Shown piece by piece: positions 26,525 through 36,943 of a stretch of DNA of 64,000 bases. Under the pieces are notes generated by a model. The model made no database searches and had not been told where the DNA came from. It saw only the letters and a program-made list of their open reading frames with translations. Origin of the DNA: Candidatus Saccharimonadota bacterium. Lineage in GTDB: Bacteria; Patescibacteriota; Saccharimonadia; Saccharimonadales; Saccharimonadaceae. Location: the NCBI GenBank assembly GCA_015999875.1, contig JAECRG010000001.1:297330-361329 (forward strand). Direction: 5' to 3'. A program made the position numbers and the translations under genes. Numbering within the stretch: position 1 is the stretch's first letter; every line of letters starts with the position of its first letter.

Positions 26525-27274
26525 ATGCCGCAAGTCACCTCCAAAAACCTACGCATACGATTCTTCGACTACAATTCGCCGGACCTAGATAAGTTCGGTA
26601 TTGTGCTTGCGCTCACGTTCGCGTTGCTTGTTATACTCCTACTTGTTGACTTGAGTGTTGATGCGATCGACCCCAGACTCTCATCCGTGGGTGTCGCTGT
26701 AGCCACTGCATCTGTACTCGCGTATTCTCTACGCGCATCCGGGGTAAGTCGACGTTACAGTGTCTTTATTGGTCTATTGCTGCTTATCGGTCTCGGTGCA
26801 ACTATTTTCACAGCCCTAATAAACATACTAGTGCCCCAAGTATCTGATCATATCCATCCCCAAAACCTTCAGCCGCTGTGGGTCATTGTGGCGGCTGTCA
26901 CACCTGTCGCAACCATATACCGTTTTCTTCAACACACGCAGGTCACGACCCGTACGCTAGCGGCTGCTATCTCCGCCTACTTACAAATCGCAATCGCGTT
27001 CACATTTACATTCCTACTCATAGACGATTATACCGGAGGGAGTTTCTTCGCTCAAACACAACCCTCTACCGACTATATGTACTTCAGTATTGTCACGATT
27101 TCCACCGTAGGCTACGGAGATCTTACGGCAGCGCACAGTGTTGGGCATGCATTTTCTGCGCTCGAAGCATTAATCGGACAAATTTACCTAGTCATCATCG
27201 TAGCCATGCTGGTAAGTATTTATACGACAACAAGAAAACCAATCGCAACCCACGCTAAAACGCCAAAAAGCTAA
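26525..27274 (+). CDS. Potassium channel family protein
   Basis: Selectivity filter TISTVGYGDLTA between TM helices; ATG at 26525 preferred over track start 26423. Confidence 0.9.
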   Translation: MPQVTSKNLRIRFFDYNSPDLDKFGIVLALTFALLVILLLVDLSVDAIDPRLSSVGVAVATASVLAYSLRASGVSRRYSVFIGLLLLIGLGATIFTALINILVPQVSDHIHPQNLQPLWVIVAAVTPVATIYRFLQHTQVTTRTLAAAISAYLQIAIAFTFTFLLIDDYTGGSFFAQTQPSTDYMYFSIVTISTVGYGDLTAAHSVGHAFSALEALIGQIYLVIIVAMLVSIYTTTRKPIATHAKTPKS

Positions 27275-28149
27275 AGCAACAAGATAACCACGCCTGCGAA
27301 GCATATAGTCGCAGCAAGAAGTTTACGAACCACACCGTGTCGCTCTGCAGATATGAACAGCAGCGCTAGCAATGTTGTCACGATAATACCCGTCTGGCGT
27401 AGTGGGGATATAATGGCAAGCGAACCTTCTTTGTAGGCATACAGCATCGTCAAACTACCTATCGCATAAAACCCTGCGAGAATGAGCAACTTCAAGAGCA
27501 ACGCTCGATCACGAAGGACAGCAGGAACCGCAACAATTGTCTTTGGTCGCACCAGAAACACTACTATCACTGGCAGCAAGAAGCTCACTGCCGCCCATGA
27601 AAGCGTATCTGTATGTCTACCCACGTATGCCCATGCAGTGATCGCTACACCAAAAAGCATTCCCGTAGCCATACCATATAGTACGCCTTGCTCTTTTAAA
27701 AATTGAGCTGGGCGCTTAACAAGCACTAACACTCCTCCGAATATCAGTATCGACCCTGCAATTTGCCACCATGTCAGGTGCTCGCGAAAAAATAGTATAC
27801 CAAACAACATCATCCAAATAGCATGGGTCGCAAAATAAACCGAGAACGTCGAAGCCTCAACTTTCTGTAGAGTTTTCGCATACACGATATGGCCGAGGCC
27901 ATACGCAACAGTCGAGATTAACACAAACACCCATACATCCATAATATTTGGCAAATTAAATCCAGCGATCAATGCAACAATCATCAGCAGGACACCTACC
28001 AACGCTTGAAATACCGCAGCATACGCATACGGATTGAGCTTGTTACCGTGCAAAAGAATGCGCTGGAGTATGATAGAAACTGACAGGCCAAATACACTAA
28101 TCGCAGTGAGGATTTGCCAGCTCATAGCGACCGCTATACCGCCGACCAT
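27271..28149 (-). CDS. EamA/DMT family transporter
   Basis: Ten TM; VYFATHAIWMMLFGILFFREHLTWWQIAGSILIFGGVLVL. Confidence 0.9.
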   Translation of the reverse strand: MVGGIAVAMSWQILTAISVFGLSVSIILQRILLHGNKLNPYAYAAVFQALVGVLLMIVALIAGFNLPNIMDVWVFVLISTVAYGLGHIVYAKTLQKVEASTFSVYFATHAIWMMLFGILFFREHLTWWQIAGSILIFGGVLVLVKRPAQFLKEQGVLYGMATGMLFGVAITAWAYVGRHTDTLSWAAVSFLLPVIVVFLVRPKTIVAVPAVLRDRALLLKLLILAGFYAIGSLTMLYAYKEGSLAIISPLRQTGIIVTTLLALLFISAERHGVVRKLLAATICFAGVVILLL

Positions 28150-29294
28150 CCGCCATCAGATGGAAGAATAGCGCCGTTGATGTTGACGCTATCGTCGCTC
28201 AGCAAAAATGTAATCGATGCCGCCAGTACGTCTGCCGTAGTAGGGGCCGGCATGACAGCTGATGCCACGCCAAAGCGATCGAGAAATAGCGGTGAGTCGA
28301 ATTTAGCTTCAATGTTTGTCGCTACACCGCCTGGTGCGACGGCATTCACGCGTATGCCGGTACCCGTGTAGGCAAAAGCGGAGCTTTTAGTTAGACCTAT
28401 CACTGCATGTTTAGATGCAGTGTACGCAGCGCCCGCAGCCGAACCGCGCAGACCAGCTTCTGACGTAATGTTAACGATTGATCCCGATTGCTGTGAAAGC
28501 ATCTTCGGCACGACTGCTCGCATAAGCTTCATGGTGCCCACGACATTAACATTCATGACACGACTCCAAACTTCGTCGCTCACCTCATGGACCGGCGTCA
28601 TATTGTCCATAATACCGGCGATATTTGCAAGTGCATCAACTTTCTCGCCAGCTGTTTGGATGATTTGAGCGACATTTTCATCACTTGCTATATCCCCCGC
28701 CACAACTTCGATATTCAGCTCAGGCAGAGATGATTTAAACTCTTCTAAGCGCTCAAGAGAAATGTCGACAGCAATCACTCGACCACCCTCGCGTGCGATT
28801 CGTGATGCAGTTGCACGGCCGATACCCGAACCCGCACCCGTAACAATAACTGTTTTACCCGAAAAACGATCTTCGGTAATCTTCTCAACCCACTCTGCAG
28901 CTTCTGCGACAGGTCGTGCTACTTCAACACTGCCCTTCGCCCCCACATCATCAAGATGCTCTCCGTCTCGTACGCTCGACGCCGCTGGATCTAGAGAAGC
29001 ACCCCCGGAAGAGGCCGGTCTGTCCGAATTTGCTTTTTGCACCATGTCAGCAATCATATCATCAGTCATCTTGCCACCACTCATGCCAGCTACACGTTTA
29101 AGCGGCCAACCCTTGACTGGCGTAAGTACCTTTTCGTTCTGGCCCGCTTCCGCCAACATATCACGAAAAATCTGCCCACCCACAGGATGGTCAAGCCATT
29201 CACGAATTGTCGAATCAGCACTCAAGGGTGCTTGAGTATCTGTGTCTTGTGGCTCGTTTGATGTTTGCGATTCGTCTCGATGGAAAAAGCCCAT
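28134..29294 (-). CDS. SDR family oxidoreductase with N-terminal extension
   Basis: VIVTGAGSGIGRATA, NIAGIMD, AAYTASKHAVIGLT. Confidence 0.92.
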   Translation of the reverse strand: MGFFHRDESQTSNEPQDTDTQAPLSADSTIREWLDHPVGGQIFRDMLAEAGQNEKVLTPVKGWPLKRVAGMSGGKMTDDMIADMVQKANSDRPASSGGASLDPAASSVRDGEHLDDVGAKGSVEVARPVAEAAEWVEKITEDRFSGKTVIVTGAGSGIGRATASRIAREGGRVIAVDISLERLEEFKSSLPELNIEVVAGDIASDENVAQIIQTAGEKVDALANIAGIMDNMTPVHEVSDEVWSRVMNVNVVGTMKLMRAVVPKMLSQQSGSIVNITSEAGLRGSAAGAAYTASKHAVIGLTKSSAFAYTGTGIRVNAVAPGGVATNIEAKFDSPLFLDRFGVASAVMPAPTTADVLAASITFLLSDDSVNINGAILPSDGGWSAV

Positions 29295-29384
29295 TGTTAA
29301 GCTCCTTTTTGTGTTGCTTGTTTATGCTTTTAGTATACACCTTACATATGCTTGAATATAGTGGCGCGGTATTGAAATGTCTCT

Positions 29385-30401
29385 TCAGGATCGAGCAGTC
29401 ATGATCAGCTCTGTAAGTAGCCTCTTATAAGACAATCCAGATTCAGTCCAGAGCCTTGGATACATACTGCTATCTGTAAAGCCAGGTAGTGTATTGATTT
29501 CATTAAAATACACGGCGCCTTCAGGTGTGAAGAAAAAGTCGACGCGAGATAAACCCGTACAGCCAAACTCACCGTAAAGTAGCGCTGCTTGGCGTCTAAC
29601 CTCGGATGAGGTGAGCTCCTCAAGTATCGCAGGTATTTCTATCCGCGACGTGCTAGCTACGTCATATTTATCTTCATAGCTGTAAAAATCCGCCCCTGGC
29701 ACTACTTCGCCCACCTGACTTACGCGGTGCATTGGCGGATTACCGAGCACCGCGACTTCAAGTTCACGCACGTCGAGCGATTTTTCAATCAATACAGTCG
29801 TATCTACAGCAAGCGCAGATTCTAGTGCATGGGTGAATTCCTCAAAATTATGCACTTTGTTTGCGCCAACCGAGCTACCTGCGCGAGATGGTTTTACGAA
29901 CATCGTATCACCAAGTTTCTGGCACAGCATCTCGTAGTCGGGCATATTTTCTCCTTGGCGATAGATCTCATACGGGACCACTGGCACACCGACCTCCGCG
30001 GCAATACGCTTAGCAGTGACTTTGTCCATTCCGAGCGCGCTGGATGTCATGTCGCACCCCACGAGAGAAATATGTAACAACTGAGCTAGGGCTTGCACGC
30101 TACCGTCTTCACCATTCTTGCCATGTAGGACAGGGAATAGCACATCCGGCCGAAGCTCGCGATCGCCAATCTTTAACTTGCTTTCTCCCAACACGGGGAA
30201 TACTCCCTGAAGTTTTGTTGGATTCTCATAGTCATCAAATTTTTCACACATAACCCAGCGGCCTTGCCGATCAATATAAAGCAGACTAGTATCAAACTTC
30301 TCTCCATCAATCGCTTCGTATATATTTTTTGCCGACAGTATAGACACGTCATGCTCGGTCGATTCTCCGCCAAATATCAGCACTACATTGAGTTTCGTCA
30401 T
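29385..30401 (-). CDS. ddl: D-alanine--D-alanine ligase
   Basis: LIFGGESTEHDVSI, FPVLHGKNGEDG, VKPSRAGSSVG, SRVDFFFTPEGAVYFNEINTLPGFTDSSMYP; start MTKLN at 30401. Confidence 0.95.
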   Translation of the reverse strand: MTKLNVVLIFGGESTEHDVSILSAKNIYEAIDGEKFDTSLLYIDRQGRWVMCEKFDDYENPTKLQGVFPVLGESKLKIGDRELRPDVLFPVLHGKNGEDGSVQALAQLLHISLVGCDMTSSALGMDKVTAKRIAAEVGVPVVPYEIYRQGENMPDYEMLCQKLGDTMFVKPSRAGSSVGANKVHNFEEFTHALESALAVDTTVLIEKSLDVRELEVAVLGNPPMHRVSQVGEVVPGADFYSYEDKYDVASTSRIEIPAILEELTSSEVRRQAALLYGEFGCTGLSRVDFFFTPEGAVYFNEINTLPGFTDSSMYPRLWTESGLSYKRLLTELIMTARS

Positions 30402-30411
30402 AATATCTACA

Positions 30412-31536
30412 CTACGCTGTTTCACGAAAATACTCCACAATCTTTTTCATGCCTATTTCAATGGCAGTATACTCTCGTCCAAAACAGAGCCGTAGGTACC
30501 CGGCTCCCGCCGCTCCAAAAGCGCTGCCGGGCACAACGACAACCCCTCGCTTTAGTAGGTCGTCTGCCACTTTTTTGTCCGATCTTCCATGCAAATTAAC
30601 AAAAAAGAAATATCCCGCAGAAGGCAGCTGGTATGATATCACGCTACTCAGCGTTCCTAAGTACCCTGACATCATTTTTCGTTTATGTCGCAACACAGCA
30701 AGATTGGTTTTAACTATTTCATGCTGCTTCTCAAGTGCCGCAACACCGGCATATTGCGATACTACAGATGTACAGTTGACTAACGTGTCGTGCACTTTTA
30801 GCAACGCATCGACCCGGCTACTGTCGGCTTGGATATATCCCACGCGCCAGCCTGTCATATTAAAGTCTTTTGAAAAACTCGTCACGCGAAGTATGTCTTT
30901 TTTATATTGCCGCGACTCAGCAAGAGAATAGTACTTCGTATCATATAGCATGTGTCGATAGACCTCATCTACTATGACAAGAGCACCCGCCTTCTGCGCT
31001 ATTTCAGCAATCGCCTCAAGTGTCTGCCTACTGTAACACGTCCCTGTTGGATTATTTGGGTTACTCAACAGTACCGCAGCAGTGCTCTCGTCTGTCAACG
31101 ACTCAAGTTGCCCCAAGTCTATATCCCACTCGCTTGACGGCACACAGGCAAGCTCAGATACAACACCCCCCGAAAGTGACACCGCGTTAAAATACGCGCT
31201 ATACGTCGGAGTTGGGATTATAACCTTTTTACGTAAATTTGTGACAGCAAAGTGCAACGCAACATTAATTGCTTCGATTGCTCCACTCGTAACAATTGTT
31301 TCATCTTCTGTATATGTCATACCTTCATTTGCCGTAGCTTGTGCTATTGTACTGCGAAGTAACACTATGCCTTGCGGATCTGAATATTGATCAACATTCT
31401 CTTGTCGCATTGCCGCCACTACACTATCATGAATGCACTTGTCCGCACCGCCTGCTGGGATACCCTGCCCAAGCGATATAATACTTGGGTCTTTTCTTGC
31501 TATACGCTCCATGTGTTTTATCATATCTATTTGCAT
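30412..31536 (-). CDS. Pyridoxal-phosphate aminotransferase class I/II
   Basis: SNPNNPTGTCYS, VDEVYRHMLYD, TSFSKDFNMTGWRVGY. Confidence 0.94.
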   Translation of the reverse strand: MQIDMIKHMERIARKDPSIISLGQGIPAGGADKCIHDSVVAAMRQENVDQYSDPQGIVLLRSTIAQATANEGMTYTEDETIVTSGAIEAINVALHFAVTNLRKKVIIPTPTYSAYFNAVSLSGGVVSELACVPSSEWDIDLGQLESLTDESTAAVLLSNPNNPTGTCYSRQTLEAIAEIAQKAGALVIVDEVYRHMLYDTKYYSLAESRQYKKDILRVTSFSKDFNMTGWRVGYIQADSSRVDALLKVHDTLVNCTSVVSQYAGVAALEKQHEIVKTNLAVLRHKRKMMSGYLGTLSSVISYQLPSAGYFFFVNLHGRSDKKVADDLLKRGVVVVPGSAFGAAGAGYLRLCFGREYTAIEIGMKKIVEYFRETA

Positions 31537-31638
31537 GCTATAAGTATGATCTTATCCAGAGATAGTGACAAATAATCAACATTTATCGATACACTACCAT
31601 CTGTTACTATAGATAGAGGTATAAGAATTATAATTTTA

Positions 31639-32406
31639 TTGGAATTTATGCAACAGATACTCCAATCTATACTGCTCGAACTTAACTGCAGCTCAAAAGA
31701 GATCAAACTATACACCGCATGCTTTGAGCTTGGGTCATCGAATATTACCACCCTTGCAAAAAAAGCAAAACTTCAGCGCTCAACTACCTATCTTATAGCG
31801 CAGCAACTTGTCGACAAACGATTACTATACTCAAACGGACAAACCTACAACACGAGGTACCTTGCCGCCCCACCCGATGCACTCGCTCGCTTGCTTGAAA
31901 GCAGGAAACGAGCCGTCGGCAAGGCTATACTAAAATTACAAGATCATACCGACAAACTCCTACTCGCATATGGATCATCCGATGTACTACCGCGTGTCAC
32001 TGCCCTTCAAGGCAGATCAGGTCTGGTTACGGCACTCGAGAAAATACTCTCGGCGCGCACAGAGATTCTACTCTGGACAAATCAGCGTTCAGAACGTAGC
32101 ATATTCAAACAAATCGATCATGACTATTTTGTACAAAGTCGTATCGAAAGACAGCTACCGATCCGCGTGTTAAGCGTCGATAATCCAGAAGGCCTACTGT
32201 TACTCGAGTCAGACGCTAACTCGTACCGTAAGTCGCGGATGCTCCCCCTGGAGACACAATTTTCCGCAGAGACATATATTTTTGATAATACCGTAATCAC
32301 AATAGATTTTACCGCAGAAGTTATTGTCATCATCATCGAAAATCCGTCGGTATATCACACTCATCAAGCAATCTTCGAAACAACCTGGAAATCATTAGAT
32401 AAATAA
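31639..32406 (+). CDS. TrmB-family / HTH transcriptional regulator
   Basis: SSNITTLAKKAKLQRSTTYLIAQQLVDKRLL HTH plus C-terminal PLD-like sensor (LSARTEILLWTNQ). Confidence 0.78.
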   Translation: MEFMQQILQSILLELNCSSKEIKLYTACFELGSSNITTLAKKAKLQRSTTYLIAQQLVDKRLLYSNGQTYNTRYLAAPPDALARLLESRKRAVGKAILKLQDHTDKLLLAYGSSDVLPRVTALQGRSGLVTALEKILSARTEILLWTNQRSERSIFKQIDHDYFVQSRIERQLPIRVLSVDNPEGLLLLESDANSYRKSRMLPLETQFSAETYIFDNTVITIDFTAEVIVIIIENPSVYHTHQAIFETTWKSLDK

Positions 32407-32423
32407 TCAGTTATACTAGTACC

Positions 32424-33596
32424 ATGGAGCGTGTACCACTGGCGGAGCGAATGCGACCGCAAACATTAGACGAAGTCATAGGACAACCACATCTACTTGG
32501 TGCCGGCGAGATACTCCGGCGTATCGTTAAGAACAAAGAGCCTGTGAGTCTGATTTTATGGGGACCACCCGGGAGCGGAAAGACAACACTTGCGCGCATC
32601 ATCGCACGAGAAGTCGAAGCAGAGTTCATTGAACTCTCGGCTGTGACAAGTGGCAAGAAAGATGTCGAAAAAGTTGTGGAACACGCCAAACAAAACTGGA
32701 ACTTGCAGCTTCGTACCATCCTCTTCGTAGATGAAATCCATCGATTCAACAAAGCGCAGCAAGACGCATTTTTGCCGCATGTCGAATCCGGCTTGATTAC
32801 CTTGATTGGCGCAACTACGGAAAACCCTAGTTTCGAAGTTATCACGCCACTACTGAGTCGTACTCGCGTACTTGTGCTTGAGCCGCTCGGCAAAGAAGAT
32901 GTCGTAATGATACTACATCACGCACTCAAAGCTGAAAAAAAGACCAAGCTAGTAACCCCTGCAGCAATAGACTATTTAGCTGAGCTATCTGGTGGTGACG
33001 CGAGAGTTGCTCTCGGAAACCTCGAGGTAGCGCTGGGATTTGGCGAGAAAAAAGTTACGCCAGATATTGTAAAGGCGGCTGCGCAGAAGCGAATTCCAGG
33101 CTACGACAAAAAGGGTGAAATGCATTATAACGTCATATCAGCATTCATCAAAAGCATGCGCGGTAGCGACGTCGAGGCAACCCTCTACTATCTTTCCCGC
33201 ATGATCGATGCAGGTGAAGACGCCAAGTTCATCGCTCGACGCATGGTAATATTTGCAAGCGAAGATATCGGGCTCGCAGGCAACGGCGCGCTAGGGCTTG
33301 CGCTAAGTGCGTTTCAGGCAGTAGAACGTGTCGGCATGCCAGAGAGTAACTATATTCTCTACCATGTCGCCACTGCACTCGCACGAAGTAATAAATCACG
33401 CGAAACTACCGAACTAATGCAACGCGCGAAAGATCTATCTAAACGCTACCCTGATTCACCCGTACCCCTACATCTGCGAAATGCTCCAACGAAACTCATG
33501 AAAGATCTTGGCTACACAAAAGGCTACGAATGGAAAGCTGACTTCAAACACAAAAAAGGATTTTTGCCAGACGACGTCGCAAAAGATACTACTTAG
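32424..33596 (+). CDS. rarA: Replication-associated recombination protein A (AAA ATPase)
   Basis: PLAERMRPQTLDEVIGQPHLLG, LWGPPGSGKTTLAR, FVDEIHRFNKAQQDAFLPHVE, IGATTENPSFEV. Confidence 0.96.
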   Translation: MERVPLAERMRPQTLDEVIGQPHLLGAGEILRRIVKNKEPVSLILWGPPGSGKTTLARIIAREVEAEFIELSAVTSGKKDVEKVVEHAKQNWNLQLRTILFVDEIHRFNKAQQDAFLPHVESGLITLIGATTENPSFEVITPLLSRTRVLVLEPLGKEDVVMILHHALKAEKKTKLVTPAAIDYLAELSGGDARVALGNLEVALGFGEKKVTPDIVKAAAQKRIPGYDKKGEMHYNVISAFIKSMRGSDVEATLYYLSRMIDAGEDAKFIARRMVIFASEDIGLAGNGALGLALSAFQAVERVGMPESNYILYHVATALARSNKSRETTELMQRAKDLSKRYPDSPVPLHLRNAPTKLMKDLGYTKGYEWKADFKHKKGFLPDDVAKDTT

Positions 33597-35326
33597 ATTT
33601 TCTTAATTACAATCGCTTCATCCGAATCAAGGGTCACACCCGCGCGCAGATCAACGCGACGATTCGCCTGTTCCACATTCGCACTCGACAAAATAACTCC
33701 GCCTATGACGAAATGGCTGTCTAGCACTTTCACGCTTGCCTGCTTATTTCGAGTAAAGTTCACGAGCACTACCAGTTTATCTCCGGTTTCATCATCTTCT
33801 CGCCCATAGGCTAACACCTGGTCGCTATCGGTACGCAGGGGCACGTACCCGCCAGTCATAGCAGCTGGCAACTCATGACAGAGTCGAATTGCGGCCTTGT
33901 ATAAGCTTAACGAAGACTTCTCGTGTTGCTTTTGACGCATAACAGATTTATATGCATCGGCCGAATTTGTCGGTAGCCACAAATCACCCGGATCCGCTCG
34001 CGAGAAACCTACATTTGGCTGTGTCTCATCCCAAGGCATAGGCGTACGCTCTGGATCACGAAGCCCATTTGGATCTTGCAGACGCCATGGTGGCACATCA
34101 GCGTCATCAAGCCCAAGCTCTTCTCCGTTGTAGATAAATCTCATACCCGGCAGGAAAAGATTCAGCACTGCAGCCACACGCGCTCCATTATCACCCAAAC
34201 GAGCGACCAATCGTGATTTGTCATGATTACCATTGACCTGATTGGCAACTGCATCGCGTAGCAATCGTTCGTAATAGTAATCCATCTGGATTTTACGACT
34301 GTTAGCGTCCCATGAAGCTAGTAATCCACCGAAATTAAAGGTACTAGCCACCTCCGGAGCAATTGCATCAATATCACGCAGGTCAGATTCGCCCATGTAG
34401 GCTTCGAGAATCATTCGTAAGTCTCGCTCCTCGTAAGCCTCATCCTTAAGCACCTGGCACATCTCCCACACGTATTCGTGCAGAGTCTGAGGATAATTGC
34501 AGCTCTGGTGTTTAAGTAGCTGGTCATAGGGATTCTCATACCATGCTTCGTTGTACGCCGTGTTGACTTCTTCGTCAAGCAACTCCATATTTTTGCCTAT
34601 ATGATTGACCGCATCGACACGAAATCCGTCGACACCACGATCAAGCCAAAAACGCATCGCATCTTTCATTGCTTCGCGCACATACGGGTTGCTCCAATTG
34701 AGGTCAGGCTGTTCGACAGCAAAACTATGCATATAGAATTCTTCGCGCACATCATCCCATTTCCATGCAGATATAGGAGGCGTCCACTCATCGTCACGCA
34801 ACCAACTCATCTCACCATGCTCACGTGCCTTACGGTGAGGTATCGAGAATACACTCGCCCAGTTGTTCGGTGGATGATTGTTTCCGTACTCATCTTTGTG
34901 ACCAGGATGCCAAATATACCAGTCGTCGTAGCCATCTTCACGTCTGCGTGACTTTTCGAACCATTCATGTTTGTCGGATGAATGATTTGGTATAAAGTCG
35001 ACCATCAAACGGATGTGTCGCTCATGAGCAGACTTTACCAGAGAGTCAAAATCTTCGAGCGTGCCGAGTGCAGGATGCACATTGCGAAAATCAGAAATAT
35101 CATATCCACCATCTACCATTGGAGATGGGTAAAATGGCGAAAGCCAAATTGCATTTGCACCCAATGACTCGATATACGGCAGCCGTTCCTCGATTCCTTT
35201 TATACTCCCGTGGCCAAGCTGCGGATCACGTGCCGAGTCTTCAGAAAATGTCCATGGATAAATCTGGTAGACAACAGCATTTTTCCATGTTGAATTACTG
35301 CGAGCTGCATGCATACTCATCGTCAT
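33593..35326 (-). CDS. GH13 alpha-glucosidase / alpha-amylase family protein
   Basis: YQIYPWTFSEDS, LMVDFIPNHSS, DGFRVDAVNHI, EAYMGE, NGNHDKSR. Confidence 0.94.
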   Translation of the reverse strand: MTMSMHAARSNSTWKNAVVYQIYPWTFSEDSARDPQLGHGSIKGIEERLPYIESLGANAIWLSPFYPSPMVDGGYDISDFRNVHPALGTLEDFDSLVKSAHERHIRLMVDFIPNHSSDKHEWFEKSRRREDGYDDWYIWHPGHKDEYGNNHPPNNWASVFSIPHRKAREHGEMSWLRDDEWTPPISAWKWDDVREEFYMHSFAVEQPDLNWSNPYVREAMKDAMRFWLDRGVDGFRVDAVNHIGKNMELLDEEVNTAYNEAWYENPYDQLLKHQSCNYPQTLHEYVWEMCQVLKDEAYEERDLRMILEAYMGESDLRDIDAIAPEVASTFNFGGLLASWDANSRKIQMDYYYERLLRDAVANQVNGNHDKSRLVARLGDNGARVAAVLNLFLPGMRFIYNGEELGLDDADVPPWRLQDPNGLRDPERTPMPWDETQPNVGFSRADPGDLWLPTNSADAYKSVMRQKQHEKSSLSLYKAAIRLCHELPAAMTGGYVPLRTDSDQVLAYGREDDETGDKLVVLVNFTRNKQASVKVLDSHFVIGGVILSSANVEQANRRVDLRAGVTLDSDEAIVIKKI

Positions 35327-36903
35327 TTTAGGTCCTCATCTTTTAGTGCTGCGTACACGCCGTTTGTCCAGCCAAAACCGTCTTGCAGCGGATACTCACC
35401 TCCGCCACCTTCACGCGTCTTGTTTACAACATCATATTTTTCTATCATTTTGTGTTTTGTTGAAAAAACCATTTCGGTAGAGCGTAGCCATCGCCGTTTA
35501 ATCTCTTCTGCCAGATGATGATAGCCATATTCACGCAAGCCTTGTATCGCCACCCATTGCAACGGTGCCCAGCCATTTGGATAATCCCATTGTTGACCGT
35601 TGTCAGTAAGTGTAGTCACCAGCCCACCGTCCATCAAGAATTCCTTTTCAAGGCGCTCGGCTACCGCTTTCGCCTGTTGGCTCGTAGCAAGCTTGGCGTA
35701 GAGCGGAAACACTCCAGCCAATGTAATGCGACCTGTAGACTTACCTTCACGAAAGTCATAGTCACAGAAAAACTGCTCTTTTTCATCCCAGCAATATTTC
35801 AAAAGTGTCTGCGCACGTTTCTCCGCAAACGCCTGGAACTTACGCTTCAAAAGAGGCTGGCGTAGCAGTTGATACGTCTCGGCAATCGTCATTTCGAGTT
35901 GGTATAGTAGACAGTTCAAATCAACAGGAACAATGTCTGTCGTGTGAATAGACTCTATATCCTTGCTGTTGCGAAACCAGCGAGAACTGAAGTCCCAGCC
36001 ACTTTCAGCACCTGCGCGAAGATCGAGGAATAACTTGTCCTTATTGGCACTCTCTGAGCGCTCAGCTGTCTCTAAATCCTCACGCAACGACTCTGGGCGG
36101 GGAGTTGCCTTGTCATCGTAGTAGCGATTCAGTATCACACCGTTTGGCATCTGTACTACACGAGCATAGGCGCGGTGGTCAACATGTTCATTTACCGAGC
36201 GTCGACCCTTCATCCAAAAACGATACTCGGCAAGTAGTGCGGGTAAAAATTCAAGATATGTGCGAGTTTTTCCACGGTGCTTGCTAAGCAACTTAACCAT
36301 TTGTGCAAAAAACGGTGGCTGTGAGCGACTCAGAAAGTACGTACGATTTGCAGTAGGTATAAATCCAAATTTGCGTATCATGTACTGATAATTCTTCATC
36401 ATACCGTGGATTGTCTCCCACTTTTTGTCAGCAGCAAGGCCGAGCATGATGAAATAGCTATCCCAATAAAACTGCTCGCTAAACCGACCGCCTGGCACTA
36501 CGTACTCGTGTGGCAAGGCAATCAATGACCCCCGATCAACACGATTACGACGCTCAAGATCACCCCATAGGCCTCGCACATGCTCACGTGGTGCTACATT
36601 AGGTGAAAATATATATTCGGGCTGGCGCTCTGGCATAAACTCATAAAAATGCCGACTCACGAAATCACGTAAATCAAAGTTAGGATCTTTTTGCGCAAGC
36701 TTGTATTCTTTGATAATTTGCCGGGCGCGCTTGCGGGGTATCAAGTCGACAAACGTCTTGCCGTCTTCGTAAACCTGCTTGGCCTGCACTTCGCGGAAAA
36801 ACTCCCCTAAAGCTTCGTCTGGACTTTTTGAGGGGACAAGCAACTGCCCTGTCGTTTTGACCAGGGCAGTCTTGAGCTTGTGCGGGACAGATTTGGCAGG
36901 CAT
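35323..36903 (-). CDS. Trehalase (GH37)
   Basis: Signatures PGGRFSEQFYWDSYF and QWDYPNGWAPLQW. Confidence 0.94.
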   Translation of the reverse strand: MPAKSVPHKLKTALVKTTGQLLVPSKSPDEALGEFFREVQAKQVYEDGKTFVDLIPRKRARQIIKEYKLAQKDPNFDLRDFVSRHFYEFMPERQPEYIFSPNVAPREHVRGLWGDLERRNRVDRGSLIALPHEYVVPGGRFSEQFYWDSYFIMLGLAADKKWETIHGMMKNYQYMIRKFGFIPTANRTYFLSRSQPPFFAQMVKLLSKHRGKTRTYLEFLPALLAEYRFWMKGRRSVNEHVDHRAYARVVQMPNGVILNRYYDDKATPRPESLREDLETAERSESANKDKLFLDLRAGAESGWDFSSRWFRNSKDIESIHTTDIVPVDLNCLLYQLEMTIAETYQLLRQPLLKRKFQAFAEKRAQTLLKYCWDEKEQFFCDYDFREGKSTGRITLAGVFPLYAKLATSQQAKAVAERLEKEFLMDGGLVTTLTDNGQQWDYPNGWAPLQWVAIQGLREYGYHHLAEEIKRRWLRSTEMVFSTKHKMIEKYDVVNKTREGGGGEYPLQDGFGWTNGVYAALKDEDLK

Positions 36904-36943
36904 ATAGCTGTATTATACCTCTTATGCCTATCACACTCAATCT

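Noticed and set aside
28114-29404. Multiple plus-strand ORFs at 28114-29404
   Set aside because: Antisense to the well-supported SDR gene with no independent domain evidence.
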